Source of the DNA: Erwinia sp. E_sp_B01_1
Lineage (GTDB): Bacteria; Pseudomonadota; Gammaproteobacteria; Enterobacterales; Enterobacteriaceae
NCBI RefSeq assembly: GCF_036865545.1
Contig: NZ_CP142208.1
Coordinates: 3,162,001-3,226,000, forward strand
Direction of reading: 5' to 3'
DNA: 64,000 nucleotides
Translations under genes and position numbers: made by a program
Shown: positions 9,734-22,041 of the stretch, in pieces
How positions within the stretch are numbered: the first letter of the stretch is position 1
How the letters are laid out: each line of letters begins with the position of its first letter
The notes under the pieces: generated by a model
Told to the model about the DNA's origin: nothing
Seen by the model: only the letters and a program-made list of their open reading frames with translations
The model's database searches: none

Positions 9734-10696
9734 TCAGTAGCTGCTGGCTTCTGACAGCTCGCGAATATCGTCATCGCTTAATTTCAGGGAGGCTGCTTTG
9801 GTCAGCTCATCCAGCTGCGCCAGCGAGGTGACGCTGACAATGGGTGCGGTTATGCTGGGGCGGGCAATCTGCCACGCCAGAGCGACCTGAGTAGGTGTGG
9901 CGTTAGTGGATTCTGCCACCTGATCCAGCGCGCTGAGAATACGTAACCCCCGCTCGTTGAGATACTTCTCTACCACACCCTCGCCGCGCTTACTTTTGCT
10001 GGCATCTTCCGGTTTACGGTATTTGCCGCTGAGAAAGCCGCTCGCCAGGGAATAGTAGTTAATCACCGACAGGCCGTTCTCCTGAGTAACCTGCTCCAGA
10101 CCGCTTTCATACTCTTCACGATCGTAGAGATTGTATTCTGGTTGCAGCGTTTCATAGCGTGCCAGCCCCTGCTCTTCACTCACTTTCAATGCTTCGCTCA
10201 GGCGTTCTGCAGAGTAGTTTGATGCGCCAATAGCCCGCACCTTGCCTTCCTTAATCAGGGCATCAAAGGTGGCCAGCGTCTCCTGCAACGGCGTATCGCT
10301 GTCATCACGGTGTGCCTGATACAAATCGATGGTGTCGGTTTGCAGACGACGAAGCGAATCTTCAATTGCCTGACGGATATACTTCGGTGACAGGCCCGTT
10401 TTATCCGGCCCCATCTCGATGCCGACCTTGGTAGCCAGCACGATTTTGTCACGCTTGCCGCTCTGCTTCAGCCAGTTACCGATGATGGTTTCTGATTCGC
10501 CTCCCTGATTTCCGGGCGCCCAGCGGGAATAGACATCCGCGGTATCGATGAACCAGAGCCCTTTCTCTACCAGCGCATCCAGCAGTGAAAACGAGGTTTT
10601 TTCATCCACTGTCCAGCCAAACACGTTGCCACCAAAGGTCAGCGTGGGAACCTGAATGCCGGTACGACCTAACGAACGCTGTTCTGACAGACTCAT
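9734..10696 (-). CDS. Aldo/keto reductase
   Basis: This 320-residue TIM-barrel oxidoreductase belongs to the AKR superfamily, which reduces aldehydes and ketones with NADPH. The catalytic tetrad is visible: Asp51 and Tyr56 in DTADVYS, Lys90 in LATKVG and His129 in QAHRDD. The C-terminal part has the VALAWQIARP segment typical of the AKR11-13-like bacterial group. It replaces yegI, which sits here in E. coli. It is convergent with yegD and divergent from mdtA. The substrate is unknown and I give no symbol. Confidence 0.85.
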   Translation of the reverse strand: MSLSEQRSLGRTGIQVPTLTFGGNVFGWTVDEKTSFSLLDALVEKGLWFIDTADVYSRWAPGNQGGESETIIGNWLKQSGKRDKIVLATKVGIEMGPDKTGLSPKYIRQAIEDSLRRLQTDTIDLYQAHRDDSDTPLQETLATFDALIKEGKVRAIGASNYSAERLSEALKVSEEQGLARYETLQPEYNLYDREEYESGLEQVTQENGLSVINYYSLASGFLSGKYRKPEDASKSKRGEGVVEKYLNERGLRILSALDQVAESTNATPTQVALAWQIARPSITAPIVSVTSLAQLDELTKAASLKLSDDDIRELSEASSY

Positions 10697-10926
10697 ATTC
10701 TTCTCCTGTTTTTATCGCGTGACTTTTAGCGTAGCAAACCTCACCGGCCCGGCTTCGCTGATTTGTGGCAAAAGATGTGCAGGTCAGGAATACTTACACG
10801 CCCTGAACGGTTATCCTTAATTCCTTCACTTTTGCGGTGGAAAAATTCGCTAACATAGATAAATTCTGGGCCTCTCTTTTTTTGGCCCTGTGGACATTCT
10901 TTTGCTACTGGAGAGCTGATTAAACG

Positions 10927-12162
10927 ATGAAAGCCCAGCGCCGTGCCTCAAAAATCCTGCCGATCCTGATTATTGCCGCCCTTGCCACAGGCGGAGGGTA
11001 CTGGTGGCACAGCCACAACAGTACGCCGGAGAAAACCGCCCAGCAGCACAATGCTGGTGCGGGCAAAGGCGGTGGGCGTCGGGGTGGAACAGGGGCGCTG
11101 GCACCGGTTCAGGCAGCAGAAGCCGTGCGCCAGAGCGTGCCCCACTATCTTTCCGGCTTGGGTACCGTCACCGCCGCCAGTACCGTGACTCTGCGGAGTC
11201 GGGTAGACGGTGACCTGAAGGCCCTGCACTTTACTGAAGGTCAGCAGGTTGAAGCGGGGCAGCTGATTGCCGAGATCGATCCCCGTCCCTATCAGGTTGC
11301 CCTGACTCAGGCGCAGGGGCAATTGGCAAAAGATCGGGCAACGCTGGCGAATGCCCGCCGCGATCTGGCCCGCTTTGAGAAACTGGCAAAAACCAATCTG
11401 GTGTCTCAGCAGGAAATGGATACCCAGCGTTCGCTGGTGAATGAAACGCTGGGCACCCTCAAGGCCGATGAGGGCGGCGTTGCCAGTGCGCAACTTAATC
11501 TGACCTACAGCCGCGTGACCTCGCCCATTGCTGGCCGCGTCGGTCTTAAGCAGGTTGATGTCGGCAATTACATCACCAGCGGCGACACCAATGGCATTGT
11601 GGTGATTACCCAGACGCACCCGATCGATCTGGTGTTCAGCCTGCCCGAAAACAGCATCAGTACCGTGCTGACGGCCCAGAAAAGCGGCCAGCCCATCCCG
11701 GTGGAAGCCTGGGATCGCAGCAATAAAACCCTGCTGACCAGCGGTACCTTGCTGAGCATGGATAATCAGATCGATGCCACCACCGGCACCGTAAAGCTGA
11801 AAGCGCGCTTCACTAACGGCGACGACAGCCTGTTTCCCAACCAGTTTGTCAACGCGCGGCTGAAAGTCAGTACCCTGCAGGATGCGATTGTGATCCCCCC
11901 GGCGGCCCTGCAGATGGGCAATGAAGGCAACTTCGTCTGGGTGGTCAACAGTGAGAATCAGGTCAGTAAAAAGCTGATCACCGCGGGCCTGCAGGACAGC
12001 CAGAAAGTGGTGGTTACCGCCGGCCTGAATGCCGGTGAACGGGTAGTAACAGACGGGATTGACCGTCTGACCGAAGGCGCCAAAGTGGAAGTCGTAGCGC
12101 CTCAGTCCACCCCGCTGCCCTCCGACCAAAACGCGCTACCCTCTAAAGGAGCCGCCTCCTGA
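10927..12162 (+). CDS. mdtA: MdtA, periplasmic adaptor of the MdtABC efflux pump
   Basis: The protein is 411 residues (E. coli 415). It has an N-terminal hydrophobic segment (about 10-25), a Gly-rich stretch, then the membrane-fusion fold: barrel-sandwich hybrid halves around residues 85-120 and 190-225 enclosing an alpha-hairpin, then the beta-barrel. It links the inner-membrane RND pair MdtB/MdtC to an outer-membrane channel such as TolC. It is first in mdtABCD-baeSR, with stop and next start overlapping by one base. In E. coli BaeR drives the operon under envelope stress. A GGGCC/GGCCC inverted repeat around 10869-10887 lies in the leader. Confidence 0.95.
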   Translation: MKAQRRASKILPILIIAALATGGGYWWHSHNSTPEKTAQQHNAGAGKGGGRRGGTGALAPVQAAEAVRQSVPHYLSGLGTVTAASTVTLRSRVDGDLKALHFTEGQQVEAGQLIAEIDPRPYQVALTQAQGQLAKDRATLANARRDLARFEKLAKTNLVSQQEMDTQRSLVNETLGTLKADEGGVASAQLNLTYSRVTSPIAGRVGLKQVDVGNYITSGDTNGIVVITQTHPIDLVFSLPENSISTVLTAQKSGQPIPVEAWDRSNKTLLTSGTLLSMDNQIDATTGTVKLKARFTNGDDSLFPNQFVNARLKVSTLQDAIVIPPAALQMGNEGNFVWVVNSENQVSKKLITAGLQDSQKVVVTAGLNAGERVVTDGIDRLTEGAKVEVVAPQSTPLPSDQNALPSKGAAS

Positions 12163-15100
12163 TGCAGGTTATGCCACCCAGCGCCAGCGGCGGCCCGTCC
12201 CGCCAGTTTATTCTTCGCCCGGTTGCCACCACCCTGCTGATGGTGGCGATCCTGCTTGCCGGGATCCTGGGCTACCGTGCCCTGCCCGTCTCCGCGCTGC
12301 CGGAGGTGGATTACCCAACCATTCAGGTGGTAACCCTCTATCCCGGCGCCAGCCCGGATGTGGTGACCTCCTCTATCACCGCGCCGCTTGAGCGTCAGTT
12401 TGGTCAGATGTCCGGGCTGAAACAGATGTCCTCGCAGAGCTCCGGCGGTGCCTCTGTTGTTACCCTGCAATTCCAGCTCACGCTGCCGCTGGATGTGGCC
12501 GAGCAGGAAGTGCAGGCGGCAATCAACGCCGCAACCAACCTGCTGCCCTCCGATCTGCCTAACCCGCCAGTCTACAGCAAGGTAAACCCGGCTGATCCGC
12601 CAATTATGACGCTCGCCGTTACCACCACCAGCATGCCGATGACGCAGGTGGAAGATATGGTGGAGACGCGCGTTGCGCAGAAAATCTCTCAGGTTTCAGG
12701 TGTCGGTCTGGTGACCTTAGCCGGGGGACAGCGTCCTGCGGTCCGGGTAAAACTCAATGCCCAGGCGCTGGCTGCACTGAATCTGGACAGCGAAACGGTA
12801 CGCACTGCCATCAGTAACGCCAACGTCAATTCTGCCAAAGGCAGCCTGGATGGCCCGGAACGTTCCATCACCCTTTCCGCCAACGACCAGATGAAATCCG
12901 CAGAGGATTACCGTCAGCTGATTGTCTCTTACCAGAACGGCTCAGCGGTGCGGTTGCGTGATGTTGCCACCGTGGAACAGGGGGCCGAAAACAGCTGGCT
13001 GGGTGCCTGGGCTAACCGTCAGCCGGCGATCGTGCTGAATATTCAGCGTCAGCCTGGTGCCAACATCATCACCACGGCAGACAGCATCCGTCAGATGCTC
13101 CCGGCGCTGACCGCTTCCCTGCCGAAGTCGGTGGCGGTAAAAGTCCTGACCGACCGCACCACCAACATTCGCGCCTCCGTTCATGACGTGCAGTTTGAAC
13201 TGATGCTGGCAATTGCGCTGGTGGTGATGATTATCTATCTGTTCCTGCGAAACGTGCCGGCGACCATTATTCCTGCCGTGGCCGTTCCCCTGTCGCTGGT
13301 CGGCACCTTCGCGGTGATCTACTTCCTGGGGTTCTCAATCAATAACCTGACGCTGATGGCGCTGACCATCGCCACCGGCTTTGTGGTGGATGATGCGATT
13401 GTGGTGATCGAGAATATCTCCCGCTATATAGAGAAAGGGGAAAAGCCGCTGGCCGCCGCGCTGAAAGGGGCCGGTGAGATAGGCTTTACCATTATCTCAC
13501 TGACCTTCTCGCTGATTGCGGTACTGATCCCGCTGCTGTTTATGGGCGATATCGTTGGCCGCCTGTTCCGGGAATTTGCGGTAACCCTGGCGGTGTCGAT
13601 ACTGATTTCCGCGGTGGTTTCTCTGACGCTGACGCCGATGATGTGCGCCCGGATGCTCAGCGCAGAATCCCTGCGCAAGCAGAACCGGTTCTCACGCGCC
13701 AGTGAAGCGATGTTCGATCGGGTCATTGCTGGCTACGGCCATTTTCTGCGCCGGGTTCTGAACCATCCCTGGCTTACCCTGGGCGTGGCGCTGGGGACGC
13801 TGGCGATCACCGTGCTGTTGTGGATCACCATTCCCAAAGGCTTCTTCCCGGTGCAGGATAACGGCATTATTCAGGGTACGATCCAGGCTCCTCAGTCGGT
13901 TTCTTACGCCAACATGGCGCAGCGACAGCAGGAAGTGGCCTCAATTATCATGAAAGATCCGGCGGTGCAAAGTCTGACCTCGTTTGTGGGCGTGGACGGG
14001 ACCAACCCGGCGCTGAACAGCGGACGGCTGCAAATCAACCTTAAACCGCTGGATCAGCGTGACGACCGCATCCCGGCAGTGATTGAGCGTTTACAGGCAG
14101 AGATCGCTAAGCTGCCAGGCGTGAACCTCTACCTTCAGCCGGTACAGGACTTGACGATTGATACCACGGTAAGCCGCACTCAGTATCAGTTTACCCTGCA
14201 GGCGGGATCGCTGGATTCCCTGAGCCTGTGGGTGCCGAAGCTGATGACGCAACTGGCCACGCTGCCGGAACTTAAGGATGTCAGCAGCGACTGGCAGGAC
14301 AAGGGGCTTGAAGCCTATATCAAAGTAGATCGTGATAACGCCAGCCGCCTGGGCATCAGCATGGCCGACGTCGATAACGCGCTTTATAACGCCTTTGGTC
14401 AGCGTTTGATCTCCACCATTTACACCCAGGCCAATCAGTACCGCGTGGTGCTGGAGAATGACACCTCCGCCACGCCGGGCCTGGCCGCGCTGGATGGCAT
14501 CCGCCTGAACAGCAGCTCCGGGGGAGTAGTGCCGCTGAGCGCCATCGCCTCGGTTGAGCAACGTCACGGCGCACTGAGCATCAATCATCTGGATCAGTTC
14601 CCTTCCACCACACTGTCGTTCAACGTCAGCGAAGGCTACTCGCTGGAGCAGGCAGTGAATGCCATCAGCGAAGCGGAAAAAACTCTGGAGATGCCTGCGG
14701 AGATCATGACCCAGTTCCAGGGTAGCACGCTGGCTTTCCAGGCTGCTCTGTCGAGCACGGTGTGGCTGATTGTGGCGGCTGTCGTGGCGATGTATATCGT
14801 GCTGGGCGTGCTGTATGAAAGCTTTATCCATCCGATCACCATTCTCTCTACCCTGCCTACGGCGGGTGTCGGTGCGCTGCTGGCGTTGATGCTCAGCGGG
14901 CACGAGCTGGATGTGATTGCCATCATCGGCATCATCCTGCTAATCGGCATCGTGAAGAAGAACGCCATCATGATGATCGACTTTGCGCTGGCAGCGGAAC
15001 GTGAACAGGGAATGACGCCTTACGACGCGATTTATCAGGCGTGCCTGCTGCGTTTCAGGCCGATCCTGATGACAACGCTTGCCGCACTGTTAGGCGCGCT

Positions 15101-15281
15101 GCCGCTGATGCTCAGCACCGGTGTGGGGGCAGAGTTACGTCGTCCGCTGGGTGTGGCGATGGTGGGTGGATTAGTGGTCAGCCAGGTGCTGACGCTGTTC
15201 ACCACGCCGGTGATCTATCTGCTGTTTGATCGCCTGGCCCATGCCTCACGCCGCCGTCTGAAGCCGGAGGAAGCGCAGTGA
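12162..15281 (+). CDS. mdtB: MdtB, RND efflux subunit
   Basis: At 1039 residues (E. coli 1040) this has a full RND architecture: twelve membrane helices and two large periplasmic loops. Proton-relay acidic residues are in the fourth helix motif [12 protein letters not shown], and the tenth-helix segment [13 protein letters not shown] is present. MdtB forms a heterotrimer with MdtC and exports bile salts, novobiocin and related compounds in E. coli. It overlaps mdtA by one base and mdtC by four, so the three are translationally coupled. Confidence 0.96.
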   Translation: MQVMPPSASGGPSRQFILRPVATTLLMVAILLAGILGYRALPVSALPEVDYPTIQVVTLYPGASPDVVTSSITAPLERQFGQMSGLKQMSSQSSGGASVVTLQFQLTLPLDVAEQEVQAAINAATNLLPSDLPNPPVYSKVNPADPPIMTLAVTTTSMPMTQVEDMVETRVAQKISQVSGVGLVTLAGGQRPAVRVKLNAQALAALNLDSETVRTAISNANVNSAKGSLDGPERSITLSANDQMKSAEDYRQLIVSYQNGSAVRLRDVATVEQGAENSWLGAWANRQPAIVLNIQRQPGANIITTADSIRQMLPALTASLPKSVAVKVLTDRTTNIRASVHDVQFELMLAIALVVMIIYLFLRNVPATIIPAVAVPLSLVGTFAVIYFLGFSINNLTLMALTIATGFVVDDAIVVIENISRYIEKGEKPLAAALKGAGEIGFTIISLTFSLIAVLIPLLFMGDIVGRLFREFAVTLAVSILISAVVSLTLTPMMCARMLSAESLRKQNRFSRASEAMFDRVIAGYGHFLRRVLNHPWLTLGVALGTLAITVLLWITIPKGFFPVQDNGIIQGTIQAPQSVSYANMAQRQQEVASIIMKDPAVQSLTSFVGVDGTNPALNSGRLQINLKPLDQRDDRIPAVIERLQAEIAKLPGVNLYLQPVQDLTIDTTVSRTQYQFTLQAGSLDSLSLWVPKLMTQLATLPELKDVSSDWQDKGLEAYIKVDRDNASRLGISMADVDNALYNAFGQRLISTIYTQANQYRVVLENDTSATPGLAALDGIRLNSSSGGVVPLSAIASVEQRHGALSINHLDQFPSTTLSFNVSEGYSLEQAVNAISEAEKTLEMPAEIMTQFQGSTLAFQAALSSTVWLIVAAVVAMYIVLGVLYESFIHPITILSTLPTAGVGALLALMLSGHELDVIAIIGIILLIGIVKKNAIMMIDFALAAEREQGMTPYDAIYQACLLRFRPILMTTLAALLGALPLMLSTGVGAELRRPLGVAMVGGLVVSQVLTLFTTPVIYLLFDRLAHASRRRLKPEEAQ

Positions 15282-18200
15282 AGTTTTTTGCGCTGTTTAT
15301 CCACCGCCCTGTGGCGACGATTTTACTGACCGTGGCGATCCTGCTGGCCGGGATAATGGGTTTTCGTCTGTTGCCCGTGGCTCCCCTGCCGCAGGTCGAT
15401 TTCCCGGTTATCGTGATCAGCGCCTCGCTGCCCGGCGCCTCGCCAGAAACCATGGCCTCTTCGGTGGCCACGCCGCTGGAAAGGTCGCTGGGGCGTATCG
15501 CCGGGGTCAGCGAGATGACCTCCACCAGCTCGCTGGGCAGCACGCGTATTATTCTGGTATTTGATTACGACCGGGATATCAACGGCGCGGCCAGGGATGT
15601 GCAGGGAGCGATCAACGCCGCGCAAAGCCTGCTGCCAACAGGGATGCCGAGCCGCCCGACGTACCGTAAGGTCAACCCTTCGGATGCGCCGATCATGATC
15701 ATGACGCTGACCTCCGATACTTATTCGCCGGGCCAGCTCTATGACTATGCTTCCACCCAGCTTTCCCAAAAGCTCTCGCAGATTGATGGCGTCGGTGACG
15801 TTACAGTGGGCGGCAGTTCACTGCCTGCGGTGCGGGTGGCGCTGAATCCTCAGGCATTATTTAATCAGGGCGTTTCCCTGGACGATGTGCGTCAGACCAT
15901 TTCAAATGCCAACCAGCGCAGACCGCAGGGGGCAATTGAAGATCAGAACCAGCGCTGGCAGCTTAAGACCAACGACGAACTGAAAACGGCCGCGGAATAT
16001 ATGCCGCTGGTGGTGCATTACAACGAAGGTGCGGCGGTAAGGTTGCAGGATGTGGCCAGCGTTACCGATTCCGTACAGGACGTGCGCAACGCCGGGATGG
16101 CGAATGCGAAACCGGCTATTCTGCTGCTGATCCGCAAGCTTCCTGAAGCCAATATCATTGATACCGTCGATCGCATCCGCGGCCAGGTGACGGAACTGAA
16201 CAACATCATTCCGGCCTCGATTCATCTGGATGTGGCTCAGGATCGCTCCCCGACTATCCGCGCCTCGCTAAGGGAAGTGGAGCAGTCGCTGGTGATCTCC
16301 GTCGGGCTGGTGATCCTGGTGGTCTTTGCATTTTTACGCTCTGGTCGCGCCACGCTGATCCCGGCTGCAGCCGTACCGGTATCGCTGATTGGCACCTTTG
16401 CCGCCATGTACCTTTGCGGCTTCAGCCTGAATAATCTCTCGCTGATGGCACTGACCGTCGCCACCGGCTTTGTGGTGGACGATGCCATTGTGGTGCTGGA
16501 GAACATTTCCCGTCACGTTGAGGCGGGAATGAAGCCGTTACAGGCCTCACTGCAGGGCGTGCGCGAGGTGGGATTCACCGTGGTGTCGATGAGCGTCTCG
16601 CTGATTGCGGTCTTCCTGCCGTTGCTGATGCTGGGCGGGTTAATTGGCCGCTTCTTCACCGAGTTTGCCCTGACGCTGTCGGTGTCGATCGCTATCTCAC
16701 TGCTGATCTCCATAACGCTGACGCCGATGATGTGTGCCCGCCTGCTGCGTGCTCATGCCGGGCGGGAACAGCCGAGGATCCGTGGGTTTGGCAAAGTGCT
16801 GAACGCCATTCAGCAGGGTTATGGCCGGTCGCTGCACTGGGTGCTTAACTACTCACGCTGGATGCTGCTGGTGTTTCTCGCCACCATCGGGCTGACGGTC
16901 TGGCTCTATATCTCTATCCCGAAAACCTTCATGCCTGAACAGGATACCGGCAGGCTGATGGGCTTTATCCAGGCCGACCAGAGCATCTCGTTCCAGTCGA
17001 TGCGCGGCAAGCTGGAAGACTTTATGAAAACCGTCCGTGATGACCCGGCGGTGGATAGCGTGGTGGGTTTTACCGGCGGTTCCAGAACCAACAGCGGCTC
17101 AATGTTTATCTCCCTGAAGCCGCTGAGCGAGCGCAGCGAAAGCGCCCAGGAAGTCATCTCCCGTCTGCGCATCAAGCTGGCTAAAGAGCCGGGGGCCAGC
17201 CTCTATCTGATGGCGGTGCAGGATCTGAGAATGGGGGGACGCGAATCCAATGCCGGTTATCAGTACAGCCTGCTGTCGGACAGCCTGGACGATCTGCGCG
17301 AGTGGGAACCCAAAATCCGCAAGGCTTTTGCAGCGCTTCCGGAGCTGGCTGACGTCAACTCCGATCAGCAGGACAAGGGATCGGAAATGGCCCTGACCTA
17401 CGATCGCGAGAGCATGGCGCGGCTGGGGATTGATGTCTCCGATGCCAATAATCTGCTGAACAACGCCTTTGGTCAGCGGCAGATCTCCACCATCTATCAG
17501 CCGCTGAACCAGTATAAAGTGGTGATGGAGGTCGATCCCCGTTATACCCAGGACATCAGCTCGCTGGATAAAATGTATGTGGTGAACAGCGACGGCAAAG
17601 CCATTCCGCTCTCTTATTTTGCCCGCTGGCTGCCCGCTAACTCTCCGCTTTCGGTTAACCATGAGGGGCTGTCTGCCTCCTCGACTATCTCCTTTAACCT
17701 GCCGGAGGGCGTGTCGCTTTCTCAGGCTTCGGAGGCTATCGATCGCAGTATGACCACGCTGGGCGTGCCCACTACGGTGCGCGGCAGTTTCGCAGGCACA
17801 GCGCAGGCTTTCCAGCAGAGCCAGAGCAGCCAGCTTTGGTTAATCCTGGCCGCTATCGCCACCGTCTATATCGTGCTGGGGATACTTTACGAAAGCTACG
17901 TTCACCCGCTGACTATCCTCTCCACCCTGCCTTCTGCAGGCGTGGGCGCCTTGCTGGCGCTGGAGTTGTTTGATGCACCTTTCAGCCTTATTGCGCTGAT
18001 TGGCATCCTGCTGCTGATCGGTATCGTGAAAAAGAACGCCATCATGATGGTGGATTTTGCGCTGGAGGCGCAGCGCAACGGCAATCTTACGGCCAGGGAG
18101 GCGATTTTCCAGGCCAGCCTGCTGCGCTTCCGGCCCATCATGATGACCACGCTGGCTGCTCTGTTGGGTGCATTGCCGCTGGTTTTAACCTCCGGAGACG

Positions 18201-18346
18201 GCGCGGAGCTGAGGCAGCCGTTGGGGATTACCATTGTGGGTGGGCTGGTGATGAGCCAGCTGCTGACGCTGTACACCACGCCGGTAGTCTTCCTCTATAT
18301 GGATAAACTTCGACGCAAACCTCGTCAGGAGCTCGTCCGGTCATGA
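15278..18346 (+). CDS. mdtC: MdtC, RND efflux subunit
   Basis: The product is 1022 residues (E. coli 1025), a second full-length RND protein paralogous to MdtB, with the fourth-helix motif [12 protein letters not shown] and the tenth-helix motif [12 protein letters not shown]. The start is GTG, overlapping the mdtB stop as GTGA, which suggests coupled translation. In E. coli MdtC is the subunit that mainly handles drug binding within the B2C trimer. It overlaps mdtD by four bases. Confidence 0.96.
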   Translation: MKFFALFIHRPVATILLTVAILLAGIMGFRLLPVAPLPQVDFPVIVISASLPGASPETMASSVATPLERSLGRIAGVSEMTSTSSLGSTRIILVFDYDRDINGAARDVQGAINAAQSLLPTGMPSRPTYRKVNPSDAPIMIMTLTSDTYSPGQLYDYASTQLSQKLSQIDGVGDVTVGGSSLPAVRVALNPQALFNQGVSLDDVRQTISNANQRRPQGAIEDQNQRWQLKTNDELKTAAEYMPLVVHYNEGAAVRLQDVASVTDSVQDVRNAGMANAKPAILLLIRKLPEANIIDTVDRIRGQVTELNNIIPASIHLDVAQDRSPTIRASLREVEQSLVISVGLVILVVFAFLRSGRATLIPAAAVPVSLIGTFAAMYLCGFSLNNLSLMALTVATGFVVDDAIVVLENISRHVEAGMKPLQASLQGVREVGFTVVSMSVSLIAVFLPLLMLGGLIGRFFTEFALTLSVSIAISLLISITLTPMMCARLLRAHAGREQPRIRGFGKVLNAIQQGYGRSLHWVLNYSRWMLLVFLATIGLTVWLYISIPKTFMPEQDTGRLMGFIQADQSISFQSMRGKLEDFMKTVRDDPAVDSVVGFTGGSRTNSGSMFISLKPLSERSESAQEVISRLRIKLAKEPGASLYLMAVQDLRMGGRESNAGYQYSLLSDSLDDLREWEPKIRKAFAALPELADVNSDQQDKGSEMALTYDRESMARLGIDVSDANNLLNNAFGQRQISTIYQPLNQYKVVMEVDPRYTQDISSLDKMYVVNSDGKAIPLSYFARWLPANSPLSVNHEGLSASSTISFNLPEGVSLSQASEAIDRSMTTLGVPTTVRGSFAGTAQAFQQSQSSQLWLILAAIATVYIVLGILYESYVHPLTILSTLPSAGVGALLALELFDAPFSLIALIGILLLIGIVKKNAIMMVDFALEAQRNGNLTAREAIFQASLLRFRPIMMTTLAALLGALPLVLTSGDGAELRQPLGITIVGGLVMSQLLTLYTTPVVFLYMDKLRRKPRQELVRS

Positions 18347-19749
18347 ATACGCTGCCCTCAACCGTGCGCTGGCAACTGTGGATCGTCGCCTTTGGCTTCT
18401 TTATGCAGGCGCTGGATACCACTATCGTCAACACCGCCCTGCCCTCTATGGCGGTCAGCCTGAACGAAAACCCGCTGCATATGCATTCGGTGATTGTCTC
18501 CTATGTGCTGACGGTGGCGGTGATGCTGCCGGTGAGCGGCTGGCTTGCTGACCGCTTTGGGGTGCGAAATGTGTTCTTCAGCGCCATCATCCTGTTCAGT
18601 CTCGGCTCGCTGTTTTGCTCGATGGCGGGCACGCTGGACCAGCTGATTGCGGCCCGTGTGGTGCAGGGAATTGGCGGCGCGATGATGGTGCCCGTTGGCC
18701 GTCTGACGGTGATGAAGCTGGTGCCGCGCGAGCAATATATGGCGGCGATGACCTTTGTCACCCTGCCCGGCCAGGTGGGGCCGCTGCTTGGCCCGGCGCT
18801 GGGCGGCGTGCTGGTGCAGTATGCAAGCTGGCACTGGATCTTCCTGATCAACATCCCGGTCGGCATCGTGGGGGCCATCGCCACCCTGATGCTGATGCCA
18901 AACCTGAGCCTGCCTCCCCGGCGTTTCGATTTTATGGGCTATATCCTGCTGGCAGCCGGGATGGCCACGCTGACCCTGGCGCTGGATGGTCAGCGAGGAC
19001 TGGGGATCTCCCCGCTGCTGCTCTGTCTGTTTATCCTTGTGGGCGTGTTCTCACTGCTGTTTTACCTGATGCATGCACGGGGTAACGATCGTGCGTTGTT
19101 CAGCCTGAAACTGTTTGATAACCGCATTTACTCCATCGGGCTGCTGGGCAGTTTTACCGGGCGTATTGGTAGCGGAATGCTGCCGTTTATGACGCCGATA
19201 TTTTTGCAGGTGGGGATGGGCTATACGCCCTTCCATGCCGGGCTGATGATGATCCCGATGGTGTTGGGCAACATGGGCATGAAGCGCATCGTGGTGCAGA
19301 TCGTCAACCGCTTCGGCTACCGCAACGTGCTGGTGGGATCCACCGTTGGCCTGGCGCTGGTAGTGCTGCTTTTCCCTGCCGTGGCGTTGATGGGCTGGTT
19401 TGCGCTGCTGCCGGTGGTGCTGTTCCTGCAGGGCATGGTCAATGCGATCCGCTTCTCTTCGATGAATACCCTGACGCTGAAAGAGCTGCCTGATGAGTTA
19501 GCCAGCAGCGGCAACAGCCTGCTGTCGATGATTATGCAGCTGTCGATGAGTATTGGCGTCACCGTTGCGGGCCTGATGCTGGGCACCTTTGGTCAGCAGG
19601 CGCTGGCCGACAGCGCGGCGGTACATCAGGCCTTTATTTATACCTATCTGTGCATGGCGGTGGTGATTATCCTGCCTGCCCTGGTGTTCTGGCGCGTGCC
19701 GAAGGACGTCAGTAAAAACGTAGTGTTGAGCCGCAAGAGGAAGTCTTAA
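18343..19749 (+). CDS. mdtD: MdtD, MFS transporter of the mdt operon
   Basis: This is a 468-residue (E. coli 471) DHA2-type major facilitator with about fourteen helices. The N-terminal motif [13 protein letters not shown] and the loop 2-3 motif [12 protein letters not shown] are typical. It is encoded with the MdtABC pump but is not needed for drug resistance in E. coli; the family later drew attention as a possible citrate/iron-citrate exporter. Start ATGA overlaps the mdtC stop, and its stop overlaps the baeS start by one base. Confidence 0.94.
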   Translation: MNTLPSTVRWQLWIVAFGFFMQALDTTIVNTALPSMAVSLNENPLHMHSVIVSYVLTVAVMLPVSGWLADRFGVRNVFFSAIILFSLGSLFCSMAGTLDQLIAARVVQGIGGAMMVPVGRLTVMKLVPREQYMAAMTFVTLPGQVGPLLGPALGGVLVQYASWHWIFLINIPVGIVGAIATLMLMPNLSLPPRRFDFMGYILLAAGMATLTLALDGQRGLGISPLLLCLFILVGVFSLLFYLMHARGNDRALFSLKLFDNRIYSIGLLGSFTGRIGSGMLPFMTPIFLQVGMGYTPFHAGLMMIPMVLGNMGMKRIVVQIVNRFGYRNVLVGSTVGLALVVLLFPAVALMGWFALLPVVLFLQGMVNAIRFSSMNTLTLKELPDELASSGNSLLSMIMQLSMSIGVTVAGLMLGTFGQQALADSAAVHQAFIYTYLCMAVVIILPALVFWRVPKDVSKNVVLSRKRKS

Positions 19750-21133
19750 TGTTTGCTAAAATGCGTATCGGCATTACCGCCAAGCTGTTCGCGGCCATCT
19801 TCTCCACCTGCATGCTGGTGCTGATCACCATGCACTGGGGTGTCCGGCTCAGCTTTGAACACGGCTTTATTGATTACATCAAAAAAGGCAACGAACAGCG
19901 GCTGGTGATGCTCAGCGATGCGCTCTCCGATCAGTATGAACAGCACGGCAACTGGGATTTTCTGCGCCACAATAACCGGCTGGTTTTTCAGATCCTGCAT
20001 TCGCTGGAACAGAATCCAGACGCCAACTCGCAGCTTCCCCCGCATGGCTGGCGCACCCAGTTCTGGATCATTGACCAGCAGTATCATGTGATGATCGGTC
20101 CCCGTGGCCCGGTGCCTCCTGAGGGGTCCCGCCGGAGTATCGTCACCAGCAACGGGCATATCGTCGGCTGGGTGATCGGTTCACCGCCTGAGCGGTTGAC
20201 GCGCAGCGCGGACATCAATTTTGACCAGCAGCAGAGACGCACCAGTTGGATCATCGTTGGCCTGACCATGCTGCTGGCGGCGCTGGTGACCTGGCTGATG
20301 TCGCGCGGCCTGCTGGCACCAGTGAAACGTCTGGTTGAAGGCACCCACCATCTGGCCGCCGGGGATTTTACCAGCCGCGTGCAGGCTGACAGCCGCGATG
20401 AGCTGGGGCGGCTGGGGCAGGACTTTAACCGTCTTGCCAGCACGCTGGAGAAGAATGAGAGTATGCGCCGGGCTTTTATGGCGGATATCTCCCATGAGTT
20501 ACGCACGCCGCTGGCGATCCTGCGGGGGAGCTGGAAGCGATTCAGGATGGCGTCCGTAAGCTGACGCCGGAATCCATCGTATCGCTACAGGGGGAAGTCA
20601 GCACGCTGACCAAACTGGTGGATGATGTACACCAGCTCTCGCTCTCTGATGAAGGTGCCCTTGCCTACCGTAAAAGTAAAACCGATTTGGTACCGCTGCT
20701 GGAGCTGGTTGCCGGCAATTTTGCCGGACGCTATCAAAGCCGTGGCCTGTCGCTGGATTTGCGTCTGCCAGAGCAGGCACCCTTGTTTGGCGATCCCGAC
20801 CGTCTGATGCAGTTGTTCACCAATCTGATGGAAAACAGCCTGCGCTACACCGATGCGGGGGGCGGCCTGACGGTGACGCTTCTTTCGCAGCCCGACCGGC
20901 AGATTTTACAGTTCGAAGATACCAGTCCGGGCATTACTGACGATCAGCGCCAGCAAATTTTTGAGCGTTTCTATCGCGCTGAAAGTTCCCGTAATCGCGC
21001 CAGCGGCGGCTCCGGGCTTGGGCTGGCGATCTGCCAGAACATTGTTGAAGCCCACGATGGCACCATCGTTGCGGATCACTCCGATGCCGGTGGCCTGAAA
21101 ATTACAGTACACTTACCCTGCAAAACTCACTAA
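19749..21133 (+). pseudogene. baeS: BaeS sensor kinase, broken by a -1 frameshift just after the H-box
   Basis: BaeS senses envelope stress and phosphorylates BaeR. Visible parts are an N-terminal membrane helix, a periplasmic sensor loop, a second helix (about 175-195), a HAMP segment, the H-box ISHELRTPL with phospho-acceptor His249, and then, in another frame, the ATPase part (N-box NLMENSLRY, G-box GGSGLGLAI). The frame breaks at the five-G run 20524-20528: with six Gs the frame reads LRGELEAIQDGVRK, matching the family. As written the product stops after 271 residues without an ATP-binding domain. No other damage is visible, so a base-call error or very recent mutation is likely. Confidence 0.9.
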
Positions 21134-21169
21134 AGAGGTGCGTCACCTCTTGTTAAGCAGAAGAGTGTT

Positions 21170-21877
21170 ATGGATCAGGAAACGCTTGCCCCACTGATTT
21201 TGGTGGTTGAAGACGAACCCAAACTTGGCCAGCTGCTGGTGGATTATCTCCAGGCTGCCAACTACCGTACCCATCACCTGCTGCGCGGGGATGAAGTGCT
21301 GGAGTGGGTGAAAAACAGCCCGCCGGATATGATCCTGCTGGACCTGATGCTGCCAGGCATGGACGGCCTGACGGTGTGCCGCGAAATTCGTCGCTTCTCC
21401 GAGGTGCCGGTGATGATGGTGACCGCCAAAACCGAAGAGATCGATCGCCTGCTGGGGCTGGAGATAGGGGCGGATGACTACATCTGCAAACCTTTCAGCC
21501 CGCGTGAAGTGGTCGCCAGGGTGAAGACAATCCTCAAGCGCTGCCAGCGCACGCCGGAAGAGGCGCAAAAAGCCTCCCTGCTGGTGATTGATGAAGGCCG
21601 CTTCCAGGCCACCTGGGACCAGGCCCCGCTGGATCTGACCCCGGCAGAATTCCGGCTGTTGAAAACGCTGGCTCAGGAGCCGGGTAAAGTCTTCTCCCGC
21701 GAAATGCTGCTGAACCATCTTTATGATGACTACCGGGTGGTCACCGACCGGACCATTGACAGCCACATCAAGAACCTGCGCCGCAAGCTGGAGCTGCTGG
21801 ATTCCGACCAGCCCTTTATCCGCGCGGTGTACGGCATGGGTTATCGCTGGGAAGCCGATCTCTGCCGTTTGATCTAG
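21170..21877 (+). CDS. baeR: BaeR response regulator
   Basis: An OmpR-type regulator of 235 residues (E. coli 240). The receiver domain has acidic residues in VVEDEPK, the phosphorylation site Asp58 in LLDLMLPG, and the conserved Lys in VTAKTEE. The C-terminal winged helix includes the recognition-helix region [15 protein letters not shown]. It activates mdtABCD, acrD and other envelope-stress genes in E. coli. It lies 36 bases after baeS and ahead of a good terminator. If baeS is really broken, BaeR could still be phosphorylated by other donors. Confidence 0.95.
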   Translation: MDQETLAPLILVVEDEPKLGQLLVDYLQAANYRTHHLLRGDEVLEWVKNSPPDMILLDLMLPGMDGLTVCREIRRFSEVPVMMVTAKTEEIDRLLGLEIGADDYICKPFSPREVVARVKTILKRCQRTPEEAQKASLLVIDEGRFQATWDQAPLDLTPAEFRLLKTLAQEPGKVFSREMLLNHLYDDYRVVTDRTIDSHIKNLRRKLELLDSDQPFIRAVYGMGYRWEADLCRLI

Positions 21878-21924
21878 CGCAATTTACATTCCCCGCCTCA
21901 GCTTCTACAATCCCCACACTTTGT

Positions 21925-21955
21925 AAGGCCGTCTCCGTGACGGCCTTATCTTATT
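21925..21955 (+). terminator. Terminator of the mdtABCD-baeSR operon
   Basis: AAGGCCGTC (21925-21933) and GACGGCCTT (21939-21947) form a 9-bp stem with a 5-nt loop, followed by a T-rich tail (ATCTTATT). It is placed about 50 bases after baeR. Confidence 0.85.
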
Positions 21956-22041
21956 CCACACCGGATGACCCGAGGATTGTCGCCAGGCGGCACCATCAGA
22001 GGCTACGGTGATCTGACCTGACATCAGGAATCTGCCCGATC

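Noticed and set aside
10869..10887. GGGCC/GGCCC inverted repeat before mdtA as a terminator
   Set aside because: The T run is in the loop, not after the stem, and the stem has only five pairs; it may be a leader hairpin at best.
10948..12129. 393-codon open frame on the minus strand inside mdtA
   Set aside because: It is a shadow of a GC-rich gene: no ribosome site, no recognisable motif, and the plus-strand frame is a clear MdtA.
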